Shown: positions 49,133-58,615 of the stretch, piece by piece
Layout: each line of letters starts with the position of its first letter
Numbering within the stretch: position 1 is the first letter of the stretch
NCBI RefSeq assembly: GCF_030264295.1
Contig: NZ_CP127173.1
Span: 8,501,501-8,565,500 of the forward strand
From: Amycolatopsis nalaikhensis
Lineage (GTDB): Bacteria; Actinomycetota; Actinomycetes; Mycobacteriales; Pseudonocardiaceae
DNA length: 64,000 nt
Direction: 5' to 3'
Position numbers and translations under genes: made by a program
The notes under the pieces: generated by a model
The model's database searches: none
Told to the model about the DNA's origin: nothing
Seen by the model: the letters and a program-made list of their open reading frames with translations, nothing else

Positions 49133-52006
49133 CTACCAGCCGGGCGACGCCACCGGCCGCACCGGCACCCCGCCCCGCGCCGAACCCAGGTCGGTGAGCG
49201 CGACCCGTTCCAGCCCGTTGCCCTCGCCGCCGTCGCTCGTCACCGCCAACGCCAGCGTGTTGCGGCCGTGGGCGTCCAGGACCCCGGTCGGCAACGCGAA
49301 CGTGTGCTGCGGCCCCACATCCGCGACGTACTGGCCGACGTTCCAGCCGTTGAGGAAGATCAGCACCCGGTACCGGCCACCCGACCGGGGCTTCGCCGGG
49401 TCGCCGAGCGTCAGCCCGATCGAGGTGTCCTGTCCGGCCGGCACCCGCAGGTCGAACGTCGTGCGGTACCACGTCGTCCCCGGCGCGGCGGTCGCCGACG
49501 GCACTTCTGCCGGAGCCCAGCCGCGGTCCGGGAAGCCGGGCAGGTGCCAGCCCGCTCGCTCGCCCGCCAGGCCTCCGTTGTTCAGCGGCCCGCGCACGGG
49601 GTCGGCCGTCCCGCCCTGGATCTTCCACACCACGCCCGGCAGTGACGTCGAGATCAGCCCGCGTCCCTCCTTGTGCGCGTCGTTGACGCCGCCGTCCTCG
49701 TTGTGGCCGTCGTTCCGCACCATCACCGACAGCACGTGCGGTCCTTCGCCGCGCAGGGCGGGCGGCACCGGGAACGTCGCCGTGCCGGTCGTCGGCGGTG
49801 CGGCCAGCGCCGACGGCAGGACGTCCTGGCCGAGGTACTGCCCGTCGAGCCACGCCTGGACCATCCCGGCGCCGCCACCGCCGTAGCGCAGGCTGACCTG
49901 CTCCCCCGGCGTGCCGCTGAACCGCCCGCGGTACCAGACGTCGCCGACGCCGAAGCCGTAGTCGTCCGCGGTCAGGACCGGCTGGCCGGACGGCGGCGGG
50001 GTGGTGCTGTTCGTGGTCGTGTGGTCCGCGGCCGTCCACGCCGAGTCGTCGTAACCCGGGTCCGCTTCCGGGGAGCCGGGGGCGGAGCGCCAGCCGGTGA
50101 GCGCGGGCAGCCGCGGGTCGGCGGGGCCCGGCAACGGCCGGAGCGCGAGCAGGCTGCCGGAAGCCGTCGGCCGCATCGGCACCGCCGTGCCGTTCCAGCG
50201 CATCACCGGGCCGCGGGCGCCCCACACTTCGAGGTCCCTCGACCCCTTGGTGTCGCCGGTCAACGACGACCCTTGCGCGGTCCGCACCAGGTCCGGCCCA
50301 CGCACGAGCAGACCCGAAGCCAGCCAGAACGTGTCGGCGGTGGCGTCGTCGGCGAGCAGCAGCGTGACGGCCGGGCGGCCGCCGCCGCTGATCCGGACCC
50401 GGGCCAGCCCGTCGTGCCGGTAGCCGAGTTTCAGGTCGTTCCCGGTCCAGGTGGCGGTGACGTTCCCGGCGAGGACGTCCACCCGCGGGCGCGTCGCGTA
50501 CCGGAGCACCGTCTCGCCGTCCTCGCCCGGCCTGCCGTGCAGCAGCACGGCCCCGGCGGCCTGGGCCATCAGCTCCGACGTCGAGTACACCAGGTGCTGG
50601 CCCGCGACGTCGAAGTTCGCCACCAGCTGCTTGGCGTCCTGCCCGGCCAGCCGCAGCGGCACCGTGTAGTCACCGTCCGGTGTGAACAGCGGGAACGTGA
50701 ACGTGTCGTCGGTGACCACAGTGGACGGTGAGTGCATCGGCACATACAAATGAACACCGGTGTCCGGGTTGACGTTGTGGTACACCTTCACCGCCGCCGA
50801 CGACGGCGTCACCGGCGCCGCGCGGTCCATTTTGGCCACATCGGGCACGGCCGCGAGGAAGTAGCCCAGCTCCTTCATCGTCAGCGCCTTGGGCCGCAGC
50901 TGACGGCCTTCGTCGATCGCCGCGCCGTAGTCGTACGACGAGTACACGACCGGGGCGGGCAGCCAGCCCCACGACGTCCCGCCGAACGTCATGTAGAAGT
51001 TCTGGAGCGTCAGGCCGTTCGCCAGGTTGGTGCCGTAGAACACGCGCTCGTAACCCGGCCCCTGCCGGACGGCGGTGCACGGGTAGGTGCCGTTGCTACC
51101 CCAGTAGTCGAACCAGCCGCCGCCGAACTCCGCGACGAACCCCGGGGTGTTCGGCGACGCGCTCGCGCCGCCCTTCGCGCCACCCGGCCCGTAGGTGCCC
51201 CAGTCCGGCGCCGCGTTCGGGCTGCCCGGTGTCGCGTCCGTCCGGCAGGTGCCGCCGGGGTAGCCGTCGAAGGCATAGAGGTCGACCTTGCCCGGCACGG
51301 TCCCGGGCACGCCGGAGTCCGCGGGCACCCAGATCCCGTTGCGGCCCTTGTCGTTGTGGAACACCGGCACGTCGATGCCGTCGGCGCGCACCTTGTCGTA
51401 GAGGTGCGCGACGTAGTTGCGCTGCGCCGTCCCGGTGGCCGCCAGCTCGTTCTCGATCTGGTACAGGATCACCGGGCCGCGGCCGTCGGTGTACTGGTGC
51501 CGCCCGATGATCCGGTCGATCCGCGTCAGCCACTCGTCGGCGGCCGCGAGGTAGTCCGGCGCGTCGCCGCGGGCGCGTCCGGCCTGCGTGCTCAGCCAGG
51601 CGGGGAACCCGCCGCCGGTGACCTCGGCGTTGATGTAGGGGCCGGGCCGCGCGATGACATACAGCCCGGCTTCGGCGGCGAGGTCGAGCACCCGGTCCAT
51701 GTCGCGTACGCCGGTGAAGTCGTAGACGCCCGGCGCCGGCGAGTGGTAGTTCCAGTCGAAGTAGATCGAGACCGCCGTGTAGCCGGTGGCCTTCATCTTC
51801 TGCAGCACGTCGCGCCAGAGGTCCGGGCTGGGCAGCCGGAACGGGTGGAACTCGCCCGACCAGACGACCTGGCGGCGGCCGTCCAGCATGAGCGAATACT
51901 TGTCGAACGTGACCTGGTGCTTCGGCGGCTCGGCGGTCGCCGCCGGCGCGGCACACAACCCGGCCGCGACGAGCAGGGCGGCCACCGCGGTGAGGACTCG
52001 GCGCAT
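49133..52006 (-). CDS. Secreted GH35 beta-galactosidase
   Basis: A 957-residue exported enzyme. Residues 1-25 are a Sec signal peptide. The catalytic barrel opens with SGEFHPFRLPSPDLWRDVLQ; the acid/base pair is in ILYQIENELAATG and the nucleophile in GFVAEFGGGWFDYWG, both standard GH35 positions. Galactose-binding jelly-roll domains fill the second half (for example DVWYRGRFSGTPGEQ and WYRTTFDLRVPAGQD). It would remove beta-linked galactose from galactan side chains of rhamnogalacturonan I. It is the last gene of the pectin locus, 25 bp after the GH43 gene. Confidence 0.9.
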   Translation of the reverse strand: MRRVLTAVAALLVAAGLCAAPAATAEPPKHQVTFDKYSLMLDGRRQVVWSGEFHPFRLPSPDLWRDVLQKMKATGYTAVSIYFDWNYHSPAPGVYDFTGVRDMDRVLDLAAEAGLYVIARPGPYINAEVTGGGFPAWLSTQAGRARGDAPDYLAAADEWLTRIDRIIGRHQYTDGRGPVILYQIENELAATGTAQRNYVAHLYDKVRADGIDVPVFHNDKGRNGIWVPADSGVPGTVPGKVDLYAFDGYPGGTCRTDATPGSPNAAPDWGTYGPGGAKGGASASPNTPGFVAEFGGGWFDYWGSNGTYPCTAVRQGPGYERVFYGTNLANGLTLQNFYMTFGGTSWGWLPAPVVYSSYDYGAAIDEGRQLRPKALTMKELGYFLAAVPDVAKMDRAAPVTPSSAAVKVYHNVNPDTGVHLYVPMHSPSTVVTDDTFTFPLFTPDGDYTVPLRLAGQDAKQLVANFDVAGQHLVYSTSELMAQAAGAVLLHGRPGEDGETVLRYATRPRVDVLAGNVTATWTGNDLKLGYRHDGLARVRISGGGRPAVTLLLADDATADTFWLASGLLVRGPDLVRTAQGSSLTGDTKGSRDLEVWGARGPVMRWNGTAVPMRPTASGSLLALRPLPGPADPRLPALTGWRSAPGSPEADPGYDDSAWTAADHTTTNSTTPPPSGQPVLTADDYGFGVGDVWYRGRFSGTPGEQVSLRYGGGGAGMVQAWLDGQYLGQDVLPSALAAPPTTGTATFPVPPALRGEGPHVLSVMVRNDGHNEDGGVNDAHKEGRGLISTSLPGVVWKIQGGTADPVRGPLNNGGLAGERAGWHLPGFPDRGWAPAEVPSATAAPGTTWYRTTFDLRVPAGQDTSIGLTLGDPAKPRSGGRYRVLIFLNGWNVGQYVADVGPQHTFALPTGVLDAHGRNTLALAVTSDGGEGNGLERVALTDLGSARGGVPVRPVASPGW

Positions 52007-52031
52007 CGGTTTTCCCTTACCGGTTGGGGTT

Positions 52032-53018
52032 TCAGTAGACGTACGGCCAGCCCGCGCTGTCGTAGCCGATGAGGTTGATGCCGAGCTTCCCGGTCAGCGG
52101 CGTCGCGTCCGAGTAGTAGTAGTGGTAGACGAGCACGTCGGCGTCCGAGTCGTGGAGCACCGCGACGTGGCCGGGCCCGTGGACGTCGCCGTGGCTCGCC
52201 AGGATCTGCGTGCCGCCGCCCGAGGTCAGCCGGACGCCGGTGCGGTCGGTGTACGGCCCGGTGATCGACGTCGAGCGGCCGACCATCACCCGGTAGGTGC
52301 TCTTCGTGCCCTGACAGCACAGGTCCCACGAGACGAACAGGTAGTAGTAGCCGCCGTGCTGGACGATGTACGGCGCTTCCTCCGCGGTCGTGCTGCCCGT
52401 GCGCTGGGCGATGCTCCGCAACGCGGTGTCGGTGGTGCTGCGCTTTCCGGTGGCCGGGTCGAGCCGGATCAGCTTGATGCCCGTCCACCACGAGCCGAAG
52501 CTCAGCCACCAGCGGCCCGAGGAGTCGACGAACAGGTTCGGGTCGATGGCGTTGTAGTCGTTGCTGGTGCTCGTCTGCACGACGATGCCCTGGTTGGTCC
52601 AGCTGCCGGGCAGCCCGGTCGGGCTGGTGGCCAGGAAGATCGCCGAGTTGCGGGAGCCGAGCGTCGAAGCGGCGTAGTACAGGTAGTACCTGCCGTTGTG
52701 GAACGAGATGTCCGGCGCCCACAGGTACCCCGGGTGGGCCGGGTCGGTGAACGGCGCGGTCCACGGCGCGCCGTTCGGCCACACCGAGCCGATCTTCGTG
52801 AAGTGGATCCGGTCGGTCGAGCGGCGGACCTGCAGGTACTGGTCGGTGGAGTACAGCAGGTAGCTGCCGTCGGCCGCGCGGATCATCGACGGGTCGTGCA
52901 CCGCCTCGATGTCGCCGGTGACGTAACCGGGGTTCGGGTAGTCCGCGGCCTGGGCGGCGGGCGCGCTCAGCAGGGCGGCGGCCACGGCGGCGACGGCGAG
53001 CAGGCGGTGCGGTTTCAT
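52032..53018 (-). CDS. Secreted GH43 arabinan endo-1,5-alpha-L-arabinanase
   Basis: A 328-residue five-bladed propeller hydrolase with a 25-residue Sec signal. The three catalytic acids are visible: base D in AVHDPSMI, pKa-modulating D in NAIDPNLF and acid E in TAEEAPYIV. WAPDISFHNGRYYLYYAAS is the standard family strand, and HGPGHVAVL carries the central histidine. The size and lack of extra domains match endo-arabinanases. It cleaves arabinan side chains of pectin. A perfect LacI-type palindrome is upstream. Confidence 0.9.
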   Translation of the reverse strand: MKPHRLLAVAAVAAALLSAPAAQAADYPNPGYVTGDIEAVHDPSMIRAADGSYLLYSTDQYLQVRRSTDRIHFTKIGSVWPNGAPWTAPFTDPAHPGYLWAPDISFHNGRYYLYYAASTLGSRNSAIFLATSPTGLPGSWTNQGIVVQTSTSNDYNAIDPNLFVDSSGRWWLSFGSWWTGIKLIRLDPATGKRSTTDTALRSIAQRTGSTTAEEAPYIVQHGGYYYLFVSWDLCCQGTKSTYRVMVGRSTSITGPYTDRTGVRLTSGGGTQILASHGDVHGPGHVAVLHDSDADVLVYHYYYSDATPLTGKLGINLIGYDSAGWPYVY

Positions 53019-53053
53019 GGCTGTCCTCGGTTCGACGCTGATCCCGGACGTTC

Positions 53054-53067
53054 TGTTAGCGCTAACA
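53054..53067. promoter_or_regulatory. Perfect 14-bp LacI-type operator upstream of GH43
   Basis: TGTTAGCGCTAACA, fully palindromic with central CG, 36 bp before the GH43 start. Confidence 0.75.
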
Positions 53068-53123
53068 ATGTTCCCGTTCGAACGCCGCCCGTCAAGGGCC
53101 GCCCGGCGGGTTTTCCCCGGCCG

Positions 53124-54137
53124 TCAGTGCACGGGGTTCCAGCCGTCCCCGCCCGCGAGGTACCGCTGGGCCGTGAAGGTCGCGGCCTGCGCGGCGGTCA
53201 GCTGCGGCCGGTCGGCCCCGGTCCCCGCGCCGGGACCGGTGTCGCGGTACTCGAAGAACCGGGCGTCCTTCCACGAGAAGCCGGACATGTCCGTCCACGG
53301 CGCGGGCTTGATCGCCGCGGGCAGGCTCGTCTCGCGGACGACGACCTGCGCGATCGCGTCGACGTCGCCGCCGGGATGCCACGGTCGCCCCAGGTGAAAG
53401 CTCGCCGGCGCCGCCGAGCTGAGCACCGTGCTGCCCACGATCAAGAAGCCGTACGGGTTGCTCCGGCGCGTGCTCGCCGCCGTGAGGTAGCCGTTGTTCG
53501 TGCTCGACCCGCGGTCGAGCGCGGTGATCGTCGCCCGGTCGAACACCGCGGTGGCCCGGCCGAACAGGAAGTCGACGTCCCCGCTGATCGAGCAGTTCCG
53601 GTAGTACTGCCGCCCCACGGTGCCCACCGCCGCCGTGTCGGCGTACAGCGTGTCCTGGTGCCCGAGGAACGTGACGTTGTCGAAGACCATCCGGTCACCC
53701 GTCGTCTTGACCGCGACCGCCTGGGTGGCGGTGATCTCGGGGTGGGCGTTGCGATCGAAGGAGTTCCGGAACGTCAGCGCGCTCGCGGTGAAGCCGTTCG
53801 CCGCGATCGTCGCGGTGGCACTGCCGGAGGTTCCGTACGTCGAGCCGTCGGGCTTCTTCGTCCCGCTGGCGTTGTCGTAGTCCACGACGACGTCGGACGC
53901 CTTGCCCGTGGTGCCGCGCAACGTCATTCCGGTCTTGCTCGCCGGGACGGAGATCACCTCGTGGTAGGCCCCGGGCTTCACGGAGACCGTGCCACCCGCG
54001 GAAACCGCGTCGATCCCGGCCTGGACGGTCTTGAAGTTCCCGGTGCCGTCCTTCGCGACGACGACGTTGACGGCCGCGGCCGCCGGAGCGGTCAGCGAGG
54101 CGGCGGCGAGCGCGGTGAGGAGCAGAGTCTTCAGCAT
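53124..54137 (-). CDS. Secreted pectinesterase, CE8
   Basis: A 337-residue beta-helix enzyme with a 22-residue Sec signal. It removes methyl esters from homogalacturonan so that pectate lyases can act. Family landmarks: VAKDGTGNFKTVQAGID at the mature N terminus, FLGHQDTLYAD with the catalytic Gln/Asp region, CSISGDVDFLFGRATAVFD with the second catalytic aspartate, and FHLGRPWHPGG with the substrate-binding Arg and Trp. The length is typical. It lies 58 bp after the PL3 gene, likely in the same transcript. Confidence 0.92.
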   Translation of the reverse strand: MLKTLLLTALAAASLTAPAAAAVNVVVAKDGTGNFKTVQAGIDAVSAGGTVSVKPGAYHEVISVPASKTGMTLRGTTGKASDVVVDYDNASGTKKPDGSTYGTSGSATATIAANGFTASALTFRNSFDRNAHPEITATQAVAVKTTGDRMVFDNVTFLGHQDTLYADTAAVGTVGRQYYRNCSISGDVDFLFGRATAVFDRATITALDRGSSTNNGYLTAASTRRSNPYGFLIVGSTVLSSAAPASFHLGRPWHPGGDVDAIAQVVVRETSLPAAIKPAPWTDMSGFSWKDARFFEYRDTGPGAGTGADRPQLTAAQAATFTAQRYLAGGDGWNPVH

Positions 54138-54195
54138 GGCACCTCCTGGCCGGGACGGGGCGCCGGACGGCGGCCGGCGCCCCCGCGCCCGGGGC

Positions 54196-54981
54196 TCACT
54201 GGTAGGTGATGTTCGCGGTCGTGTACAGGCAGTTCGTCGAGTCCGGGCCGCTGCCGATCTTCGTCGGCTCGCCGCTGGTGACGCCCTGGTACTTCTGGCA
54301 GGGCTCGATCTTGCGGCTCGTGTCGCCGACGATGGTGATCCGGGTCAGCCTCGCGGTGTCGCCGTAGTTGGTGTTGATGCCGACCAGCGCCTTGCCGGGC
54401 ACGGTGGCCGTGACGTTGTCGACGACGACGTTCCGCTTGTACTGCGTCTTGCAGTTGCCGCAGGAGCGGTACAGCTTGCCGAAGTCGTTCACCTGGAAAT
54501 TGCGGATGTACATGGTGCCGGGGCCGTTGTGCTGGAAGACCTTGTCCGACGCCTTGCGCGCCCCGCCGCCGTCGATGGTCATCGTCTGCGAGGCGGACGT
54601 GCCCTTGAAGGTGGCGGCGTCCTCGCCGACGTCTTCCCACCAGACGTTGAGCAGCGTGCACGTTCCGAGGCAGTGCACGCCGTCGGCGGCCGGGTTGCCC
54701 AGCACGACGTTCTTCAGCGTCGTGCCGTTGGCGAGCTCGAAGATCGGGCCCTGGTCCTCGTCCTGGCCGCCGGTGCCGAGGTCGCCGGTGCCGTAGAACC
54801 GCTTGAGCCCGCCGTCGTAGGTGCCGCTGGTGACCTTGATGGTCGCGCCGACCGGCACGCTTGTGCTCGGGTTCGGCCACGATGCGGCCGACGCGGTCGC
54901 GCCGGTGCCGACCGCCGCCGAAACGGCGAGCGCGGCCACGGCCACCACGCGGGTGGCCCGGGAAATCACTGGGGGAATCAT
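54196..54981 (-). CDS. Secreted pectate lyase, PL3
   Basis: A 261-residue exported lyase. After a Sec signal (about 1-33, ending ASA) the short beta helix carries the PL3 landmarks DGVHCLGTCTLLNVWWEDVG, with acidic calcium ligands, DKVFQHNGPGTMYIRNF and GKLYRSCGNCKTQ, with conserved Lys, Arg and cysteines. It cleaves polygalacturonate by beta-elimination. ATG at 54981 has AGGGAGTGG upstream. A GAAAGCGCTTTC palindrome lies 60 bp upstream. Confidence 0.9.
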   Translation of the reverse strand: MIPPVISRATRVVAVAALAVSAAVGTGATASAASWPNPSTSVPVGATIKVTSGTYDGGLKRFYGTGDLGTGGQDEDQGPIFELANGTTLKNVVLGNPAADGVHCLGTCTLLNVWWEDVGEDAATFKGTSASQTMTIDGGGARKASDKVFQHNGPGTMYIRNFQVNDFGKLYRSCGNCKTQYKRNVVVDNVTATVPGKALVGINTNYGDTARLTRITIVGDTSRKIEPCQKYQGVTSGEPTKIGSGPDSTNCLYTTANITYQ

Positions 54982-55041
54982 GCACCACTCCCTGGTCTCG
55001 TCGGTCAATCGGCGTTGCCGGGAAACGTCCGACCGGGTTGT

Positions 55042-55053
55042 GAAAGCGCTTTC
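55042..55053. promoter_or_regulatory. LacI-type operator upstream of PL3
   Basis: GAAAGCGCTTTC, a perfect 12-bp palindrome (14 bp with one mismatch), 60 bp before the PL3 start. It shares the AGCGCT core with the sites at 53054 and 63548. Confidence 0.7.
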
Positions 55054-55165
55054 TCGTCACCGAGTTTCGGGTTGCGGACAGTCTGTGTCAATGTCGTTCG
55101 CCGCAGCGCCGGGCAAGTCGCCCGGATGGTCGCCGCCGGGCGGCGTTTTCAGAAAACCGAATCCC

Positions 55166-56449
55166 CTACCGACCGGGACCGGCGCCGGACAGCACCCGCG
55201 CGGGGACTTCCCACGCCGGGTCGAGCCGGTCCACCAGCACCGGGGTCCAGCCGACGTCGGGCCCGAGGTCCGGGTCGTTGGCCGCGTTGTACTCGGCCAG
55301 CAGGTCGACCGGCCGCGGCCACGACGAGCCCGTGACGGCGAGAGTTCCGGTCGCGTGCAGCACCGTCCCCTTCCAGTACTCGACCAGCGCGCCCAGCGGC
55401 ACCGCGGCGGGGAGCCGGAAGAAGTTGTTCTCCGCGTAGATCCGCGATTCGACGCCGACGCCGATCGAATACGTGTAGGCGGCCGGATCCCGGACCGCGT
55501 ACAGGTTGTCGTACACGTGCACCTGCCCGTACCGCACGCGTGGCGCGCGCTGGCCGATCTCCGAGAAGAGGTTGTGGTGCACGGAAACCCGCAGCTTCCC
55601 GACGTCGTAGGTGGGCTTGTCGGTGTTGCCGATCAGCATGGTCTTGTCGTGGTCGTGCAGGCGGTTGTAGGACACCGTCACGAGGTCCGAGCCGTTGACG
55701 ATGTCCAAGAGTCCGTCGTGGACTTCGTACTTCCGGCCGAAGTACTTGGGCTGGCTGGTGTTGCCGCCGTCGCTGAACTCGTTGTGGTCGACCCAGACGT
55801 GCGTCGCGCCGACGAGGTCGAGGTTGTCGTACTCGGAGTTCCAGTTGCCGTCGGCGCCGTCGAGCGGGTCCCACTGCGGGAAGCAGTCGTGCGCGTCGGC
55901 GAAGACCAGGTTCCGGAGGATCACGTTGTCCCCGGTGACGCGCAGGGTGAGCCCGTGCAGGGTGGCCGCGCCGAGGCCGACGATCGTGGTGTCCGGACCG
56001 ACGTCGAGCACCACCTGCGCGGCCTGGTTGGCCTGCGAGCGCGCCCGTGCCTCCTCCAGCGGTCCCGACGGCTCGACCTTGCCCCAGGTCGCCGGGTCGT
56101 AGGCCGCCAGGTAGGCGGGCAGGCTGTAGCCGGGGTCGGCGAAGTCGGCGCAGCTCATCGGCCGGTCCCGGGCGTCGACGTTGCCCTCGATCGTGCCGCG
56201 GACGTAGATGATCTTCGGCGCGCCCGGGTGCGCGGCCAGCGCGGCGGCGAGCTCCGAGCGTTTGGTGACTGTGTGGACGTCGGCACGCGCGGCGGCCGCA
56301 CCTCCGGTCGTCCCGGTGGTCGCCGCGGCCCAGCCGTCCCGCGGGCCGAGCACGACCCGGCCGGGGTCGCGCCCGTGCGCCGACGCGGGTGCCGCGGTCA
56401 GCGTCAGGGCGAGCAGGGCCAGGCACCCCGCGAAAGCCTTCCAGCGCAT
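55166..56449 (-). CDS. Secreted pectate lyase, PL1
   Basis: A 427-residue parallel beta-helix lyase with a 24-residue Sec signal. Calcium and catalytic landmarks are HVWVDHNEFSDGG, LLDIVNGSDLVTVSYNRLHD and FSEIGQRAPRVRYGQVHVYD, the last containing the catalytic arginine region. It starts 10 bp after the DUF6807 stop, so it is read from the ABC-transporter operon and not from its own promoter. Together with CE8 and PL3 it degrades homogalacturonan. Confidence 0.9.
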   Translation of the reverse strand: MRWKAFAGCLALLALTLTAAPASAHGRDPGRVVLGPRDGWAAATTGTTGGAAAARADVHTVTKRSELAAALAAHPGAPKIIYVRGTIEGNVDARDRPMSCADFADPGYSLPAYLAAYDPATWGKVEPSGPLEEARARSQANQAAQVVLDVGPDTTIVGLGAATLHGLTLRVTGDNVILRNLVFADAHDCFPQWDPLDGADGNWNSEYDNLDLVGATHVWVDHNEFSDGGNTSQPKYFGRKYEVHDGLLDIVNGSDLVTVSYNRLHDHDKTMLIGNTDKPTYDVGKLRVSVHHNLFSEIGQRAPRVRYGQVHVYDNLYAVRDPAAYTYSIGVGVESRIYAENNFFRLPAAVPLGALVEYWKGTVLHATGTLAVTGSSWPRPVDLLAEYNAANDPDLGPDVGWTPVLVDRLDPAWEVPARVLSGAGPGR

Positions 56450-56459
56450 GTCAGCTCCT

Positions 56460-57386
56460 TCATCCGGCCGCCCGGGCCGCGAGCTCGGACAGCTTGGCGG
56501 TGTCCGGATCGCCGTCGATGACGACGACGTGGTGGGTCAAGGTGAGTTCTTCGCCCGGTTCGAGCAGCCACGGCCGGTGGTAGGTCGCGGCGAAGCTGAC
56601 CACCGGGAACGGCTCGGCGCGCACGTACCAGGCCGTCGGGAAACCGCGATTGGCCGGGCTGTCGGCGAAGAGCAGGGTCGAGCTGCGCAGGCTTTCGTCG
56701 TGCCGCCCGGTGAAGGCGAGCCACGGCGCCCGGTGACCCATCGCAGCCGCCGCGGGCCGGTCGTCCGGCGTCCGGACCGTGCCGCCGACGAACGAGCGCG
56801 GACCGCGCCAGAACAACCCGCCGTAGCCCGCGGTGTCGCGGCCTTCGGTGACCGGGCTCCCCCAGCGCAGCTCGCGGCCGCTGGTGTTGCGCAGGCGGCT
56901 CGACCAGGTCAGCGTCCAGTGCCCGCCGTCGACCGAGACGTCGCCGAAGCGCAGCGTGCGGTGCTCGCTGAGCCACCGCCGCCCGGCCGCGGTGCGCCAG
57001 GCCAGTTCGTGGCGCAGTTCGCAGTGCCCGGCCGCGCAGACGATGCTTTCCCAGCCGACGTGCCCGACGGTGCCGTTGTTGTCGAGCGGGGTGTAGCCGC
57101 GGCCGCGCACATACGTCCGGCCGCCCCAGAAGTTCTCCCCCGACAGGTGGGCCATGGTGAACTGCAGGCCGTTGTGCCAGGTGTGGTCGTGCGGCCGGAC
57201 CGCGGTCACGGTCTCGCCGGCGGTGGTGCGCACCGGGTGCAGGTACGGCTTCGGCGAATCCCCGGCCGGGGTCGGCGGCGTCACCACGTACTCGGCCAGC
57301 ACGACGTCGCCGAGGTGGACGCGCACCCGGCCGTCGTCTTCTTCGGCCAGCTCCAAGGTTCCGTCCCCCACCGCCGCCCGGCTCAC
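56460..57386 (-). CDS. DUF6807 (PmoA-like) protein
   Basis: A 308-residue protein matching the DUF6807 family often found in bacterial glycan-degradation loci. Features: PYLHPVRTTAGETVTAVRPHDHTWHNGL near the N terminus with several histidines, YGGLFWRGPRSFVGG in the middle and ADSPANRGFPTAWYVRAEP near the end. It lacks a signal peptide and is probably cytoplasmic. The function is unestablished; context suggests a role with the Gfo/Idh enzymes on an imported sugar. The GTG start overlaps the preceding stop (GTGA). Confidence 0.75.
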   Translation of the reverse strand: MSRAAVGDGTLELAEEDDGRVRVHLGDVVLAEYVVTPPTPAGDSPKPYLHPVRTTAGETVTAVRPHDHTWHNGLQFTMAHLSGENFWGGRTYVRGRGYTPLDNNGTVGHVGWESIVCAAGHCELRHELAWRTAAGRRWLSEHRTLRFGDVSVDGGHWTLTWSSRLRNTSGRELRWGSPVTEGRDTAGYGGLFWRGPRSFVGGTVRTPDDRPAAAAMGHRAPWLAFTGRHDESLRSSTLLFADSPANRGFPTAWYVRAEPFPVVSFAATYHRPWLLEPGEELTLTHHVVVIDGDPDTAKLSELAARAAG

Positions 57387-58600
57387 GCCGGTTCCCCGAT
57401 CTCCCCGAGCAGCTCGTCGACGGACACGGGACGGCCGGTCGCCAGCGACCGGTTGGCGGCCAATCCGGTGAGCAGCGCCTTCAACCCGGCGTCGTGGTCG
57501 GCCGCGCAGCCGAGCGGATCGGGTTCGGCGTCGCCGAGCAGCTCGGCGAGCATGCGTTCGTCCCCGCCGCCGTGGCCCGCCCCCACGACGTCGTCGAGCA
57601 CGACTTCGAACGGCGCCCAGTGCCGCTGCAGGGTGAGCCGCGCGCGGCCGGGCTCGTTGTTCGCCGCCCCGGCCGCGAACTCGTTCTCCCGGACGTCGAG
57701 TTCCAGCCGTCCTTCGCTGCCGGAGAACGCGACGCGGTAGCCCTCGCGCGGGGAGTAGGCGTGCAGGTGGTAGTTCAGCACCACGCCGCCGCGGAACCGC
57801 ACGAGCACGGACATGTCGTCCTCGATGGTCGCACCGGGGGCGAAGACGTCCTGGTTCCGGACGTAGCCGTCTTCGTGCGCTGCGTCGTGATAGAGCGCGC
57901 GCAGCCTGGGCGAGGCCACGAGGTCCAGTGCGAAGCGGTCGTCGGCGGAGCCGTGCTCCTCGCCGTAGAAGAACAGCCTGCCGAGGGCGAACACCGTCTC
58001 GGGACCGCTGTCGAGCCACCAGTCGACCAGGTCGAAGTGGTGGCCCGACTTGTGCACGAGCAGGCCGCCGGAGTTGGCTTTCTCGCGGTGCCAGCGCCGG
58101 AAGTAGTCGGCGCCGTGGACGGTGTCGAGCAGCCAGCTGAACTCGACCGACCCGATCTCGCCGATCGCGCCCGCCGCGAGGAGTTCCCGCACGCGCCGGT
58201 GGACGGGGTTGTACCGGTAGTTGAAGGCGACGCGCACCGAGCGTCCGGTCTCGCGGCGGGCGGCCAGGATGCGCCGGGCACCGTCGACGTCGGTCGTCAT
58301 GGGCTTCTCGGTGACGACGTCGCAGCCCGCCTCCAGCGCGGCGACGACGTAGTCCGCATGGGTGTGGTCCGGGGTGCAGACCACGACGACGTCGACGCGT
58401 TCCTTCACCAGCATCGCGGTGAAGTCGGCCGCGCGGTAGGCGGGCACGCGGGTGCCGAGCCAGTCGTTGTGGACGCGCATGCGGGTCTCGTTGGTGTCGC
58501 AGAAGGCCGCGAGCTCGGCCCGCGGCGAGCCGTGCAGGGCACGGGCGAAGAGCTGGGCCCGCGAGCCGAGGCCGACGATCGCGTGGCGGCGCACCGCCAT
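57383..58600 (-). CDS. Gfo/Idh/MocA family oxidoreductase (A)
   Basis: A 405-residue NAD(P)-dependent sugar dehydrogenase relative. The Rossmann site is HAIVGLGSRAQLFARALHG; DVVVVCTPDHTHADYV and VTEKPMTTDVDGARR contain the EKP lysine-proline motif of the family, and SGGLLVHKSGHHFDLVDWW has the catalytic histidine. It probably oxidises or epimerises a sugar or its acid. ATG 58600 was preferred over the GTG one codon upstream. Its stop is coupled to the DUF6807 gene. Confidence 0.85.
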   Translation of the reverse strand: MAVRRHAIVGLGSRAQLFARALHGSPRAELAAFCDTNETRMRVHNDWLGTRVPAYRAADFTAMLVKERVDVVVVCTPDHTHADYVVAALEAGCDVVTEKPMTTDVDGARRILAARRETGRSVRVAFNYRYNPVHRRVRELLAAGAIGEIGSVEFSWLLDTVHGADYFRRWHREKANSGGLLVHKSGHHFDLVDWWLDSGPETVFALGRLFFYGEEHGSADDRFALDLVASPRLRALYHDAAHEDGYVRNQDVFAPGATIEDDMSVLVRFRGGVVLNYHLHAYSPREGYRVAFSGSEGRLELDVRENEFAAGAANNEPGRARLTLQRHWAPFEVVLDDVVGAGHGGGDERMLAELLGDAEPDPLGCAADHDAGLKALLTGLAANRSLATGRPVSVDELLGEIGEPA

Positions 58601-58615
58601 CACCTCACTTCCGCG